Positions 15,220 to 24,880 are shown, counted from the first letter of the stretch. The stretch: 64,000 nucleotides of DNA from an uncultured Gemmiger sp. (GCA_944386225.1 CALXAH010000009.1:1-64000); one strand, 5' to 3'. The notes: a model not told the origin generated them from the sequence alone. Translations and numbers: made by a program.

Positions 15220-16620
15220 ATGATCCATCAGTATAAATTGAACGGCTACAACATCGTGCTGGACGTATACAGCGGCTCTGTGCATGTTGTGGACGAGGTA
15301 GCTTATGACATTATTGCCCTCTATCCCCAGACCCCGGAGGACGAGATCGTGCGCCGGATGATGGAAAAGTACGGCGACCGTCCGGATGTTACCGAGCAGG
15401 ACCTGCGGGACTGTATCGAGGACGTGCGCGCTTTGCAGAAAGCCGGCAAACTCTACAGTGAAGACGTGTACGCCGATATGGCGTTCGACTTCAAAAAGCG
15501 CAGCAACGATATCAAGGCGCTGTGCCTGCACGTGGCGCATACCTGCAACCTGAACTGCGAATACTGCTTTGCCAGCCAGGGCAAGTATCATGGCGACCGG
15601 GCTCTTATGAGCTTTGAGGTGGGCAAGCAGGCGCTGGATTTCCTGGTTGAGCACTCCGGTACCCGCCGCAACCTGGAAGTGGACTTTTTCGGCGGTGAGC
15701 CGCTGATGAACTGGCAGGTTGTCAAGGATCTGGTGGCCTACGCCCGCAGCATCGAAAAGGAAAAGAACAAGAACTTCCGCTTCACCCTGACCACCAACGG
15801 TGTGCTGGTGGACGATGAGGTGATCGAGTTCGCCAATAAGGAGATGCACAACGTGGTCATGAGCCTGGACGGCCGCAAGGAAGTCCATGACCGGCTGCGC
15901 CGCAACTATGCGGGGGAGGGCAGCTACGACAAGATTGTGCCCAAATTCCAGGAGTTTGCCCGCCGCCGCGGCAACAAGGACTATTATGTGCGGGGTACCT
16001 TCACCCACAATAACCTGGATTTCACCAACGACATCTTCCATATGGCTGACCTGGGCTTTACCGAACTGAGCATGGAGCCGGTGGTCTGCGCCCCTGGTGA
16101 ACCCTACGCCCTGACCGAGGAGGATCTGCCTGTACTGAAAGAACAGTATGAGATCCTGGCCAATGAGATGCTGCGCCGCCGCCGGGAAGGCCGTCCGTTC
16201 ACCTTCTACCACTATATGATCGATCTGACCCACGGCCCCTGCATCTACAAGCGGATCGCGGGCTGCGGCAGCGGTACCGAGTATCTGGCTGTCACCCCCT
16301 GGGGCGACCTGTACCCCTGCCATCAGTTTGTGGGGGATGAGAAGTACCGTATGGGCGATGTGTGGCGGGGTGTGACCAACACCGAGCTGCGGGATGAGTT
16401 CAAACTCTGCAACGTGTATGCCCGCCCCGGCTGTAAAGATTGCTGGGCACGCCTGTACTGCTCCGGCGGCTGCGCGGCCAACGCCTACCATGCCACCGGC
16501 AGCATCCGCGGTGTGTACGAGTACGGCTGCGAGCTGTTCCGCAAGCGGATGGAGTGTGCCATCATGCTGCAGGTCGCCCAGGCGGAGGACAAAAAAGCTG
16601 CCCAGGACGCTGAAAAATGA
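15220..16620 (+). CDS. scfB: SCIFF maturase, radical SAM/SPASM thioether-forming enzyme
   Basis: A 466-residue radical SAM enzyme. The N-terminal ~90 residues match the peptide-recognition region (YNIVLDVYSGSVHVVDEVAY). The [4Fe-4S] motif is CNLNCEYC (Cys109, 113, 116). The C-terminal SPASM region carries CGSGTEYLAVTPWGDLYPC, GCKDCWARLYCSGGC and a final YGCELF cysteine, binding two auxiliary clusters. It forms thioether bonds in the ScfA core (CteB-type chemistry). The ATG at 15220 starts the conserved MIHQYKLNGYNIVLDV; upstream in-frame codons run through the hairpins and are not conserved. A strong terminator follows the stop. Confidence 0.97.
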   Translation: MIHQYKLNGYNIVLDVYSGSVHVVDEVAYDIIALYPQTPEDEIVRRMMEKYGDRPDVTEQDLRDCIEDVRALQKAGKLYSEDVYADMAFDFKKRSNDIKALCLHVAHTCNLNCEYCFASQGKYHGDRALMSFEVGKQALDFLVEHSGTRRNLEVDFFGGEPLMNWQVVKDLVAYARSIEKEKNKNFRFTLTTNGVLVDDEVIEFANKEMHNVVMSLDGRKEVHDRLRRNYAGEGSYDKIVPKFQEFARRRGNKDYYVRGTFTHNNLDFTNDIFHMADLGFTELSMEPVVCAPGEPYALTEEDLPVLKEQYEILANEMLRRRREGRPFTFYHYMIDLTHGPCIYKRIAGCGSGTEYLAVTPWGDLYPCHQFVGDEKYRMGDVWRGVTNTELRDEFKLCNVYARPGCKDCWARLYCSGGCAANAYHATGSIRGVYEYGCELFRKRMECAIMLQVAQAEDKKAAQDAEK

Positions 16621-16626
16621 ATTGTT

Positions 16627-16654
16627 GCCGGGCCCTTTGCGGGGCCCGGCTTTT
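16627..16654 (+). terminator. Terminator after scfB
   Basis: GCCGGGCCC (16627-16635) pairs with GGGCCCGGC (16642-16650), then TTTTGTTT. It begins six bases after the scfB stop. Confidence 0.9.
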
Positions 16655-16655
16655 G

Positions 16656-16684
16656 TTTACAAACGGTGTTGGGAGCGATATAAT
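16656..16684 (+). promoter_or_regulatory. Promoter of recD2-comF
   Basis: TTTACA (16656-16661), 17-bp spacer, TATAAT (16679-16684), right after the scfB terminator and about 62 bp before the recD2 start. Confidence 0.85.
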
Positions 16685-16746
16685 AAAAACGATACCGTGC
16701 GGCAGACATCCGCCGCACAAACCGTGAAGCGAGGGGGTGGCCGGAG

Positions 16747-18948
16747 ATGGAAGAAACGCTGCAGGCGCTGCAGGGAACGGTGGCGCGGGTTATATATGAA
16801 AACAGCGAAACCGGCTACACCGTCTTTGAACTGGCTGCGGATGGGGAGCTGCATGCAGTAGCGGGCACCATCGGTGAGGTGCACGAGGGCGAATCCGTCA
16901 CCGTGTACGGCACGTTCGGCGAGCATAAGACCTATGGCTTCCAGTTCCAGGCACAAAGCTGTGAAACCGCCGTGCCGCAGGATCTGGCCGCTCTGCAGGT
17001 GTATCTGTCCAGCGGGGCGCTGCCCTATATCGGCGCGGCCACTGCCCGCAAGATCATCGACCGTTTCGGTATGCAGGCGCTGGATGTGATCGCTTCCGAT
17101 CCGGAACAGCTGACCTTCATCCGGGGCATCACCTCCGACAAGGCCCGGGCTATCCAGCATGAGTTTCAGCGTATGTTCGGGGTGCGGGAAGCTATCACCT
17201 GGCTGGGGCGCTTTGGCATTTCACCTTCCCGGGCGGTAGAGGTGTTCCGGCATCTGGGGCCTGCCACAGTGGATGCCCTTACACAGAATCCGTATCTGCT
17301 CTGCGGCGAACCGCTGCAGATGCGCTTTACCCAGGTGGACAAGATCGCCGCCGAACTGCAGCTGGAGCAGGACAGTGAGCTGCGGGTCAGCGCGGCGCTG
17401 CTGTATACCCTGCGCCTCAATGCAGGCAACGGCCATACCTGTCTGCCCCGTACCCAGCTGGTCACCTCGGTGGCCCGGTTCCTGGGGGTGGAGCCGGAAC
17501 GGGTAGACCGTCAGCTTTCCCGCGCGCTGGAAGAGGATGAGGTGCGCAGTCTGCCCATGGGGGAGCGGGAGTTTGTTTTCCTGCCGGATCTGCTCTGCGC
17601 GGAACAGGATATTGCTGCCCGGCTGCGGGATCTGGCCGCTCACCCGGCCCAGCCGCCCCGGGATGTGGAAATCAGCCTGCAGGCGCTGGAGCGGGGCCAG
17701 GGGTTTTCCTATGCGCCTGCCCAGCGGGAAGCCATCCGGATGGCGGTTTCCAGCCGGGTGATGGTGCTTACCGGCGGGCCGGGTACCGGAAAAACCACCA
17801 CCGTCAATGCCATCATTGCGTTGCTGGAGCACCAGGGGGAACGGGTATCTCTCTGCGCACCTACCGGCCGGGCCGCCAAGCGGCTGGAGGAACTTACCGG
17901 CCATCGGGCCTCTACCATCCACCGTTTGCTGGAGGTGGATTACACCGGAGGGGTGGTGCGGTTCATCCACAACGAAAAGAATCTGCTTCGCTGTGACGCG
18001 GTGATTCTGGACGAGATGAGCATGGTGGACGTCAAACTGTTCCAGAGTCTGCTGGCGGCGATGCGGGTAGGCTGCCGCATCATCATGGTGGGGGATGCCA
18101 ACCAGCTGCCCAGCGTAGGTCCGGGCAATATTCTGGGAGAGGTGCTCCGGGCGGGCAGCCTGCCCACTGTATGCCTGAACGAGATTTTCCGCCAGGCTGC
18201 CAAAAGTCTGATCGTCTCCAATGCGCACCGCATTGTGGAGGGCGAACCGCTGGTCAACGGCGGCAAGGACGATGATTTCTTCATGATCGAAGCGGACGGC
18301 ACTGCCTGTCAGCAGCTGGTGTGCGACCTGGTCTGCACCCGGCTGCCCCGCCGCTACGGCTTTGACCCGATCCGGGATATCCAGGTGCTGTGTCCAACCA
18401 AAATTGGTCCGGTGGGTACGGTGGAACTCAACAAACAGCTGCAGCAGCGTCTCAATCCGCCCCGCCCCGGCCTGGCCCAGATTGAAACAGCCGGGCGTGT
18501 GTTCCGGGTAGGGGACAAGGTTATGCAGGTGCGCAACAACTACGATATCCCCTTTGAGCGGGACGGAGGGGAAACCGGTGTAGGTGCCTATAACGGTGAC
18601 GTGGGGATCGTAACGGCCATTGACCCGGCCCAGGGTACGATGCGGGTACAGATGGATGACCGGTGTGTTACCTACGGCCAGGAGAATCTGGCGGAACTGG
18701 AAATTGCCTATGCGGTTACCGTGCATAAAAGCCAGGGCAACGAATTTCCGGCCGTGGTGCTTCCCACGGCGGATGTGCCGGAAAAGCTGCGTTACCGCAA
18801 TTTGTTCTATACCGGCGTTACCCGGGCACGCAGCTTGTGCGTGATTCCCGGGCGCCGTGCCATGGTGTCGGCCATGGTGGCCAATGTGCGCCAGAATATG
18901 CGCTACAGCGCGCTAGGATGGCTGCTCAGTCAGGAGACGACAGCATGA
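16747..18948 (+). CDS. recD2: RecD2-type ATP-dependent DNA helicase
   Basis: A 733-residue SF1B helicase. The N-terminal OB-like region (1-75) and helix-hairpin-helix repeats (LPYIGAATARKIIDRFG, FIRGITSDKA) mark the RecD2 family rather than RecBCD RecD. Helicase motifs are GGPGTGKTTT (about 343-352), VILDEMSMVD, MVGDANQLPSVGPG, and at the C terminus VTVHKSQGNEF and TGVTRAR. It unwinds DNA 5' to 3' and contributes to recombination and lesion tolerance. The start follows GAGGGGGTGG. Its stop overlaps the comF start (ATGA). Confidence 0.96.
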   Translation: MEETLQALQGTVARVIYENSETGYTVFELAADGELHAVAGTIGEVHEGESVTVYGTFGEHKTYGFQFQAQSCETAVPQDLAALQVYLSSGALPYIGAATARKIIDRFGMQALDVIASDPEQLTFIRGITSDKARAIQHEFQRMFGVREAITWLGRFGISPSRAVEVFRHLGPATVDALTQNPYLLCGEPLQMRFTQVDKIAAELQLEQDSELRVSAALLYTLRLNAGNGHTCLPRTQLVTSVARFLGVEPERVDRQLSRALEEDEVRSLPMGEREFVFLPDLLCAEQDIAARLRDLAAHPAQPPRDVEISLQALERGQGFSYAPAQREAIRMAVSSRVMVLTGGPGTGKTTTVNAIIALLEHQGERVSLCAPTGRAAKRLEELTGHRASTIHRLLEVDYTGGVVRFIHNEKNLLRCDAVILDEMSMVDVKLFQSLLAAMRVGCRIIMVGDANQLPSVGPGNILGEVLRAGSLPTVCLNEIFRQAAKSLIVSNAHRIVEGEPLVNGGKDDDFFMIEADGTACQQLVCDLVCTRLPRRYGFDPIRDIQVLCPTKIGPVGTVELNKQLQQRLNPPRPGLAQIETAGRVFRVGDKVMQVRNNYDIPFERDGGETGVGAYNGDVGIVTAIDPAQGTMRVQMDDRCVTYGQENLAELEIAYAVTVHKSQGNEFPAVVLPTADVPEKLRYRNLFYTGVTRARSLCVIPGRRAMVSAMVANVRQNMRYSALGWLLSQETTA

Positions 18949-19652
18949 AGCCGGAATTCCAGCGGGCGCTGGATCTGGTGTATCCGCCGCGCTGCCCGTT
19001 TTGCGGGCAGGTGCTTGGCCCGTTGGTGGAGTGTCCGGACTGTACCGCGGAACTGCGCAGACTTACGCTGCATCCGCCCCGATTGCCGGAAACGGAATTT
19101 CACATTGACAATCTGGGCAGTGCGGCGGCGTTGTACCGATATGAGGGCCTGGCGCGCAGCGGTGTACTTCGGTTCAAGAAAGGCGGTCATCCTGATGCGG
19201 CCCGCTGGTTTGGCGCACAGATGGCGACCTTGTTCGGTTGCGATTTCGCTTCGGCCTATGGTACAATGCAGGCAGGAACGCTGCCTCTTATGCCGGCAGA
19301 TCTGATTGTGCCTGCCCCTTCCTCTCACCGCAGGACTTGGCAGCCTGCCCGGTTGCTGGCAGCCCGTCTGAGCCGGGCAACAGGTGTTCTCTGGCAAGAC
19401 GTTTTGCGGAAGGTGCCGGGCAGGGAACCGCAGGAGGGGCTGAGCGGCAAGGATCGTCTGCGCAATGCCCGCGGCGCGATCAAAACAGCCCGGCAGCAGC
19501 CGGTGTCAGGGCGGCGTGTACTCCTGGTGGACGATGTGATCACTACCGGCGGCACGGCAGATGAATCCGCCCGGGTGCTGCTTCGGGCCGGGGCAGTGTC
19601 AGTGGAACTGGTCTGCATTGCAGCGGCATTTCCCGGACGGAACGCCGAATAA
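18945..19652 (+). CDS. comF: ComF-family phosphoribosyltransferase-like competence protein
   Basis: A 235-residue ComF. A four-cysteine zinc site (CPFC at 17-20, CPDC at 30-33) precedes the PRTase fold, whose PRPP loop is VLLVDDVITTGGTADE. ComF proteins act in uptake or processing of single-stranded DNA during transformation; no nucleotide substrate is known. The start ATG overlaps the recD2 stop by four bases and is preceded by CAGGAG, so translation is coupled to a helicase in a recombination/competence context. Length is standard. Confidence 0.9.
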   Translation: MKPEFQRALDLVYPPRCPFCGQVLGPLVECPDCTAELRRLTLHPPRLPETEFHIDNLGSAAALYRYEGLARSGVLRFKKGGHPDAARWFGAQMATLFGCDFASAYGTMQAGTLPLMPADLIVPAPSSHRRTWQPARLLAARLSRATGVLWQDVLRKVPGREPQEGLSGKDRLRNARGAIKTARQQPVSGRRVLLVDDVITTGGTADESARVLLRAGAVSVELVCIAAAFPGRNAE

Positions 19653-19716
19653 ATGACCTTCACAAACGGGCAGCGACCCGGTTGTTTTTCAGAATACAAC
19701 AAAGGAGAGGTGCAGA

Positions 19717-20739
19717 ATGGCGCAGAACGATATTGGAATTGATCTTGGCACCACTACTGTGATCGTGGCGGTAGAGGGGAAAGGTGTGGTGCTTAACCAG
19801 CCCAGCATTGTGGCGGTGGATCGCCGGAAAAACCAGGTACTGGCGGTGGGTGACCAGGCGCTGGCCATGGTAGGCCGTACACCCAGCTATATAGAGGCGA
19901 TCCGCCCCTTGAAGGACGGTGTGATTTCCGACCATAAGATTACCCAGGAAATGATCGGCCGGTTTGTGAATCTGGTATATGATTCCCGGTTTATCAAACC
20001 CCGCGTGGCAGTATGTGTACCGGCGGCCATTACCGGCATCGAGAGCGATGCGGTGGTGGAAGCGGTAGTGTCGGCGGGTGCCCGGCAGGTATACCTGATT
20101 GACGAGCCGCTGGCAGCGGCGCTGGGCAGCGGTGTGGATATCATGCAGCCCCGGGGATGCATGATCATCGACATCGGCGGCGGTACCACCGATATTGCGG
20201 TAATCAGCCTGGGCGGCAAGGTTCAGTCGGCAGGTGTGGATATTGCCGGCAATACCTTTGATGACGAGATTTTGAAGTTTGTGCGCCAGAAATACAGCAT
20301 CGCCATCGGGCAGCGCATGGCTGAGGAACTGAAAAAACAGGTGGCCTGCTGTCCCTGTCTGGACTTCTCGGCTACGATGGATGTCAAAGGCCGCAGTCTG
20401 ATCACCGGCCTGCCCCAGAGGGTAGCGATCCGTACCGAGGATCTGTACGAGCCGGTCATGATGCTGGCGGAGCAGATTGCCACGGCGGCACATCAGGTTC
20501 TGGAACACACGCCGCCGGAACTGTCCGGAGATATTTTTGCGGATGGTGTTATGCTGACCGGCGGCGGTGCCATGCTGCGCGGGCTGGCGGAATACCTGTC
20601 GCAGGAACTGAAGGTGCATGTGCACCTTTCGCCGGATACGATCAACTGTGTGGCTCTGGGTACAGCCAAGTCTCTGGATATGGTGGATCAGCTGGAGATC
20701 GGCTTCAAAAACGCTACTCCGCGTATCGGACATCACTGA
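19717..20739 (+). CDS. mreB: MreB/Mbl-family actin-like cell-shape protein
   Basis: A 340-residue actin-fold protein. It has phosphate-1 IGIDLGTTTVIV (6-17), PAAITGIESDAVVEA, EPLAAALGSG, phosphate-2 IIDIGGGTTDIAVISLGG, and the adenosine motif VMLTGGGAMLRGLAEYL. Such proteins form membrane-associated filaments that organise lateral wall synthesis. No mreC/mreD follows, so it may be an Mbl/MreBH-type solo copy. The start has AAGGAGAGG upstream, and a strong terminator follows. It sits just before two polysaccharide-initiation genes, which may or may not be related functionally. Confidence 0.92.
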   Translation: MAQNDIGIDLGTTTVIVAVEGKGVVLNQPSIVAVDRRKNQVLAVGDQALAMVGRTPSYIEAIRPLKDGVISDHKITQEMIGRFVNLVYDSRFIKPRVAVCVPAAITGIESDAVVEAVVSAGARQVYLIDEPLAAALGSGVDIMQPRGCMIIDIGGGTTDIAVISLGGKVQSAGVDIAGNTFDDEILKFVRQKYSIAIGQRMAEELKKQVACCPCLDFSATMDVKGRSLITGLPQRVAIRTEDLYEPVMMLAEQIATAAHQVLEHTPPELSGDIFADGVMLTGGGAMLRGLAEYLSQELKVHVHLSPDTINCVALGTAKSLDMVDQLEIGFKNATPRIGHH

Positions 20740-20749
20740 CGATTTATTG

Positions 20750-20782
20750 AACGGCTTCGGCGGCTGCCGCAAGCCGTTTTTT
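20750..20782 (+). terminator. Terminator after mreB
   Basis: AACGGCTT (20750-20757) pairs with AAGCCGTT (20771-20778), running into TTTTTT, ten bases after the mreB stop. Confidence 0.88.
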
Positions 20783-20825
20783 GTGCTGTTTCATAGTGCC
20801 GGCTATCCAATAAAGCGGTTATCCG

Positions 20826-20854
20826 TTGATTCCTGACGTAAAATAGTGTACAAT
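20826..20854 (+). promoter_or_regulatory. Promoter of the polysaccharide initiation genes
   Basis: TTGATT (20826-20831), 17-bp spacer, TACAAT (20849-20854), about 120 bp before the likely TTG start of the dehydratase gene. Confidence 0.75.
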
Positions 20855-20884
20855 AATACAGGATAAAAACGGTGGATTCTTTGT

Positions 20885-20919
20885 GCCCTGCGTCTGCAGC
20901 ACGACGGGGCTTGTTTTTT
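20885..20919 (+). terminator. Candidate leader terminator (attenuator) before the dehydratase gene
   Basis: GCCCTG (20885-20890) can pair with CGGGGC (20905-20910, including one G-T pair), followed by TTGTTTTTTG. It lies between the promoter and the start codon, so read-through would be needed for expression. The stem is short and the assignment tentative. Confidence 0.45.
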
Positions 20920-20975
20920 GTGCGGCGGATCAAATGGCGGCCGGTGGGATGCGGCCTGCCCATGGAGGAACCGAT

Positions 20976-22850
20976 TTGATTACTATGCTACTTGGCCTTT
21001 TACGGCGTTTTCGCAAGCAGGTGCTGATCCTGTTCGATGTGATTATTATTACGGTCGCCTATGTGGTGCCCTGGGTGCTCATCAATGGGCGGGTGCAGTA
21101 TCAGGACTATGCCAGCCTGCTGGTGGCCAGCTGCTTTTTCTTTGTCTGCTGCTATGAGATCGTGTATGGCCTGTTCGGCATGTACGACAGCCTGTGGCGG
21201 TATGCGGAAATCGTGGAGTTTTTCCGGCTGTGCGTGGCGTCGGCAGTGGCAATGACCCTGTTTGTGGTGGGGACGCTGTTCATATTCAGTGAGCGGCGGG
21301 TACCGGTGTCGGTTTATTGCTTGAGCGCCTTGTTTGCAACCACACTGACCCTTTATTCCCGGCTTACCTACCGTATGTACCGGAATGTACGGCTGGGCCA
21401 GTCCCACACCAAGGCACGGCGAACCCTTTTGATCGGCGCAGGTGATGCGGCTTCCACCCTGCTTCATGAACAGTATAAAAAGCCCAGTGCGGATATGAAC
21501 ATTATCTGCTGTGTGGATGACGCGCCGGAAAAACAGGGGCGGTATATCATGGGGGTGCAGATCATGGGCACCACCGAGGATATTCCGGAACTTGTGGAAC
21601 GGTGCGAGATCGAAACTATTCTGCTGGCAATTCCCACCCTGGATGAAGAAGGCAAGCGACGGATTCTGTCCATCTGTAACCGGACAAAATGCAACGTGCG
21701 GATCCTGCCCGATATCGTCAAGATGATTACCGACGGCAAAGATCTGGCATCCCGTATCCGCGACGTGCGGGTGGAAGATCTGCTGGGCCGGGAGGAAATC
21801 CACCTGTCCAGCACTATTGCCCAGCTGGTGGGCGGCAAGCGGATTATGGTTACCGGCGGCGGCGGGTCTATTGGTTCGGAGCTGTGCCGCCAGATTGCGT
21901 CCTATAATCCGGCACAGCTGCTGATCGTGGATATTTACGAAAACAGCGCATATGATATTCAGCAGGAGCTCAAGCGCCGGTATGGCACATCCCTGAATCT
22001 GGAAGTACAGATCGCATCGGTGCGGGACTCCAAAAAAATGGATGCCCTATTTGCCCGGTACCGGCCGCAGGTAGTGTTCCATGCGGCAGCGCACAAACAT
22101 GTACCGCTGATGGAAGGCAGCCCGGAAGAAGCCGTAAAAAACAATGTTTTCGGCACCTACAACACGGCAATTTCGGCCGAAAAATATGGCGCGGAACAGT
22201 TTGTTCTGATCTCTACGGACAAGGCGGTCAACCCTACCAATGTGATGGGCGCCACCAAACGTGTGTGCGAGATGATTGTACAGGCCATGGCCCAGCAGGG
22301 TGGTTCCACCCGGTTTGTGGCGGTCCGGTTCGGCAACGTGCTGGGATCCAACGGGTCGGTTATCCCGCTGTTCAAGGATCAGATTGCCTGCGGTGGCCCG
22401 GTTACCGTTACCCATCCGGATATTGTGCGGTATTTTATGACCATCTCCGAAGCGGTCAGTCTGGTTCTGGAAGCCGGCGCTATGGCCAAAGGCGGCGAGA
22501 TCTTTGTGCTGGATATGGGCAAGCCCATGCGTATTCTGGAATTGGCTGAAAACCTGATCAAGCTTTCCGGCTTTATTCCCTATAAGGATATCGAGATCAA
22601 GTTTACCGGCCTGCGCCCCGGCGAGAAGCTGTACGAGGAACTTCTCATGGACGAGGAAGGCCTGCAAAAGACCGACAGTGAGAAGATCTACATCGGCGCC
22701 CCGCTGAAGATGAACAAGAATACCTTCTTTGATCATCTGTCAGCGCTCAAACAGATTGCCTACAGCAACAACAGTGAGAATCTGGTGCAGGCCCTGATCG
22801 ACATGGTGCCCACCTTCCACCATAATGCCGGCGGAGAAGAGAGGATGTGA
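20976..22850 (+). CDS. Membrane-bound nucleotide-sugar 4,6-dehydratase/epimerase (PglF/CapD/FlaA1-like)
   Basis: A 624-residue protein with about four N-terminal transmembrane helices (1-120), a first Rossmann domain (RRTLLIGAGDAASTLL), then an extended SDR domain with TGGGGSIGSELCRQ (about 293-306). The SDR active site reads STDKAVNPTNVMGATKR, where Met replaces the usual Tyr of YxxxK, as in PglF/WbpM-type UDP-GlcNAc 4,6-dehydratases. It would make UDP-4-keto-6-deoxy-GlcNAc for diamino-sugar synthesis at the membrane. I prefer the TTG at 20976, seven bases after GGAGG, over the ATG three codons later. The next gene starts eight bases after its stop. Confidence 0.9.
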   Translation: MITMLLGLLRRFRKQVLILFDVIIITVAYVVPWVLINGRVQYQDYASLLVASCFFFVCCYEIVYGLFGMYDSLWRYAEIVEFFRLCVASAVAMTLFVVGTLFIFSERRVPVSVYCLSALFATTLTLYSRLTYRMYRNVRLGQSHTKARRTLLIGAGDAASTLLHEQYKKPSADMNIICCVDDAPEKQGRYIMGVQIMGTTEDIPELVERCEIETILLAIPTLDEEGKRRILSICNRTKCNVRILPDIVKMITDGKDLASRIRDVRVEDLLGREEIHLSSTIAQLVGGKRIMVTGGGGSIGSELCRQIASYNPAQLLIVDIYENSAYDIQQELKRRYGTSLNLEVQIASVRDSKKMDALFARYRPQVVFHAAAHKHVPLMEGSPEEAVKNNVFGTYNTAISAEKYGAEQFVLISTDKAVNPTNVMGATKRVCEMIVQAMAQQGGSTRFVAVRFGNVLGSNGSVIPLFKDQIACGGPVTVTHPDIVRYFMTISEAVSLVLEAGAMAKGGEIFVLDMGKPMRILELAENLIKLSGFIPYKDIEIKFTGLRPGEKLYEELLMDEEGLQKTDSEKIYIGAPLKMNKNTFFDHLSALKQIAYSNNSENLVQALIDMVPTFHHNAGGEERM

Positions 22851-22857
22851 CAGCCCC

Positions 22858-23463
22858 GTGTACCAAGCCTGTTTCAAGCGATTTATGGACTTTGTGCTCA
22901 GCCTGTTGGCGGTGATCGTCCTGTCTCCTTTGCTGATTGTGCTGGCCCTTTGCGTAAAGTTATCCAGCCCTGGCCCGGTTCTTTTCAAGCAGAAACGGGT
23001 GGGAAAGGGAAAAACGTTTTTTTCTATCTACAAATTCCGCAGTATGCGTACCGATACCCCTCACGATATGCCTACCCATCTGCTGGAAAATCCGGATGCG
23101 TTTATTACGCCGGTAGGGCATTTCCTGCGTAAAACCAGTCTGGATGAACTGCCGCAGCTGTTCAACATCCTGAAAGGGGAAATGAGCATCGTGGGGCCGC
23201 GGCCAGCCCTTTGGAACCAGGATGATCTGGTGGCTGAACGGGACAAATACGGTGCCAACGACTGTGTGCCCGGCCTGACCGGATGGGCGCAGATCAATGG
23301 CCGGGACGAATTGCCGATTCCGGTTAAAGCGGAATTGGATGGCTATTATGTGGCGCATATAAGCTTCTGGCTGGATATTCGTATTATTTTCCGAACGGCA
23401 CTGAATGTGGTTTCCCATAAAGGAATTGTGGAAGGCAAGCATGAGGAGCCTTCCGATAAATAA
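22858..23463 (+). CDS. Monotopic phosphoglycosyl transferase (PglC/WcaJ-type sugar transferase)
   Basis: A 201-residue bacterial sugar transferase. One re-entrant N-terminal hydrophobic helix (about 13-33) precedes the catalytic domain with [25 protein letters not shown], the Asp-Glu catalytic dyad region [20 protein letters not shown], and GPRPAL. It transfers a phospho-sugar from a UDP-sugar to undecaprenyl phosphate, the first membrane step of glycan synthesis. With the upstream dehydratase it could load a diamino-type sugar. The GTG at 22858 follows a GAGAGGA site; an ATG at 22825 inside the upstream gene lacks one. No further glycosyltransferases follow, only a terminator. Confidence 0.88.
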   Translation: MYQACFKRFMDFVLSLLAVIVLSPLLIVLALCVKLSSPGPVLFKQKRVGKGKTFFSIYKFRSMRTDTPHDMPTHLLENPDAFITPVGHFLRKTSLDELPQLFNILKGEMSIVGPRPALWNQDDLVAERDKYGANDCVPGLTGWAQINGRDELPIPVKAELDGYYVAHISFWLDIRIIFRTALNVVSHKGIVEGKHEEPSDK

Positions 23464-23510
23464 CAAACAAGAGAGCCTTTGGCGGAATGCCAAAGGCTCT
23501 CTTGTTTGTT
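23462..23510. terminator. Convergent bidirectional terminator with a 22-bp stem
   Basis: A perfect 22-bp inverted repeat (23462-23483 and 23489-23510) with a five-base loop. The left arm includes the last two bases of the sugar-transferase stop codon. AACAAACAA/TTGTTTGTT ends give U-rich tails in both directions, so it serves the sugar transferase and the desulfidase gene. Confidence 0.95.
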
Positions 23511-23517
23511 TGCGGCC

Positions 23518-24810
23518 TTATACGCTGCGATCCTTTTCGATCATGATATCCAGGATGGTGCGGTCGGTTTCCACCATGCCCGGGTTGCTGATGCGGCCCA
23601 TGTTGCGGATTGCCTGCTCCGGCGTCACGGCGCAGATGCCGTCGGTCGCGCTTACCACAACGCCGCTTACGGCCAGATAAGCGCTCATCAGGGCGGCACT
23701 GGATGCGGTAGCCAGCTTCAGGGCACAGCCGATTTTACCTCCGTCACAGATCATGCCGGTCAGGTTGGCCGACATGTTGATGATTGCAGCGCCGATTTGC
23801 GCATCGGTACCGCCCATCAGCCAGACCATCGCGGCACTGGCGGCAGCGGCAGCGCTTACACCGCATCCGCAGGTGGCGCTCAGCTTGCCGGTGAACAGCT
23901 TGATGTACACATTCAGCATATGGGAGAATGCCAGTGCTTTGACGGTGGCTTCCCGGCCGGCATTCTGGTGTCGGGCCATCTCCATCACGGGGATAATGGC
24001 TGTGATACCGTGATTGCCACTGCCAGCGCTGCTCATAACCGCGTAAGGGCAGCCACTCATACGTCCTTCGGCGCTGCTGGCGACCCGCAGCATGGTATTG
24101 CTGAACAGGTTGTCTCCCAGCACATCCGTGTCAAGCTGTTTCTTCAATGCGCTGGCAATTCCGATGCCCAGGGAATTCTCCAGCCCGTAGTCGGCCAGAT
24201 CGCCGTTCATCTTGGCGCCGTCCATCATGAAGTCCAGCTCTTCAGCGGTGGCGCTGTCTACCAGTTCCCGGATTTCCGCCACCGTCATGGTGCGTAGTTT
24301 CTCGTGCAGTTCATCTTCGCCATCCAGTGAATATTCTTTCTGCACCAGCACCTGATTGTTTGCACTGGTAAAGACAATATTGGAGTGGGTGTTTCGAATG
24401 GTGCTGATGCCCAAACCGCGGGTCGTGATGATCTCCGCGTGGGCATACAGCTGGGTTTCTTCTTCGGCAATGGTTACCGATACCTGCTTTTCCTCTACCA
24501 GGCGGGTTGCTTCCTTGCTTACAATGCTGTTGATTTCTTCCAGAAGCTGCAGTCCCTTTTCGGGATTGCCCAAACAGGCGCCCAAAGCGGCAGCATATTT
24601 GAGACCGACACGGTCAAATCCGGGGATACCTACCGACATCCCGTTTTTGTACACACCCGGATTTACCTGCACTTTTACCGACACAATCTGCCCGCCGATA
24701 GCATGGTAGGCATCAGCGGCGGCCAGCGCTACACACACGGGCTCCGTGCACCCCAATGCGGGAACGACCTCTTGCCGCAGCAGGGCCAGCATTTCCTGTT
24801 TGTTCAGCAT
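23518..24810 (-). CDS. cyuA: L-cysteine desulfidase family protein (CyuA/UPF0597)
   Basis: A 430-residue protein of the UPF0597/L-serine dehydratase-alpha-related family. It has [20 protein letters not shown] near the start, [16 protein letters not shown] in the middle, and C-terminal cysteines in [13 protein letters not shown] and [13 protein letters not shown] that can ligate a [4Fe-4S] cluster. Characterised members degrade L-cysteine to sulfide, ammonia and pyruvate (through 2-aminoacrylate). The ATG at 24810 follows AAAGGAGA. A near-perfect sigma-54 promoter lies about 80 bp upstream, and the sigma-54 activator gene is divergent. D-amino-acid or serine substrates cannot be excluded from sequence. 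Confidence 0.87.
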   Translation of the reverse strand: MLNKQEMLALLRQEVVPALGCTEPVCVALAAADAYHAIGGQIVSVKVQVNPGVYKNGMSVGIPGFDRVGLKYAAALGACLGNPEKGLQLLEEINSIVSKEATRLVEEKQVSVTIAEEETQLYAHAEIITTRGLGISTIRNTHSNIVFTSANNQVLVQKEYSLDGEDELHEKLRTMTVAEIRELVDSATAEELDFMMDGAKMNGDLADYGLENSLGIGIASALKKQLDTDVLGDNLFSNTMLRVASSAEGRMSGCPYAVMSSAGSGNHGITAIIPVMEMARHQNAGREATVKALAFSHMLNVYIKLFTGKLSATCGCGVSAAAAASAAMVWLMGGTDAQIGAAIINMSANLTGMICDGGKIGCALKLATASSAALMSAYLAVSGVVVSATDGICAVTPEQAIRNMGRISNPGMVETDRTILDIMIEKDRSV

Positions 24811-24880
24811 ATGGTTCCATCTCCTTTTTATCTTTGGCCGGTTTCCCTGTGTACCGGCAATACGGTTCACTGTAGTACAA

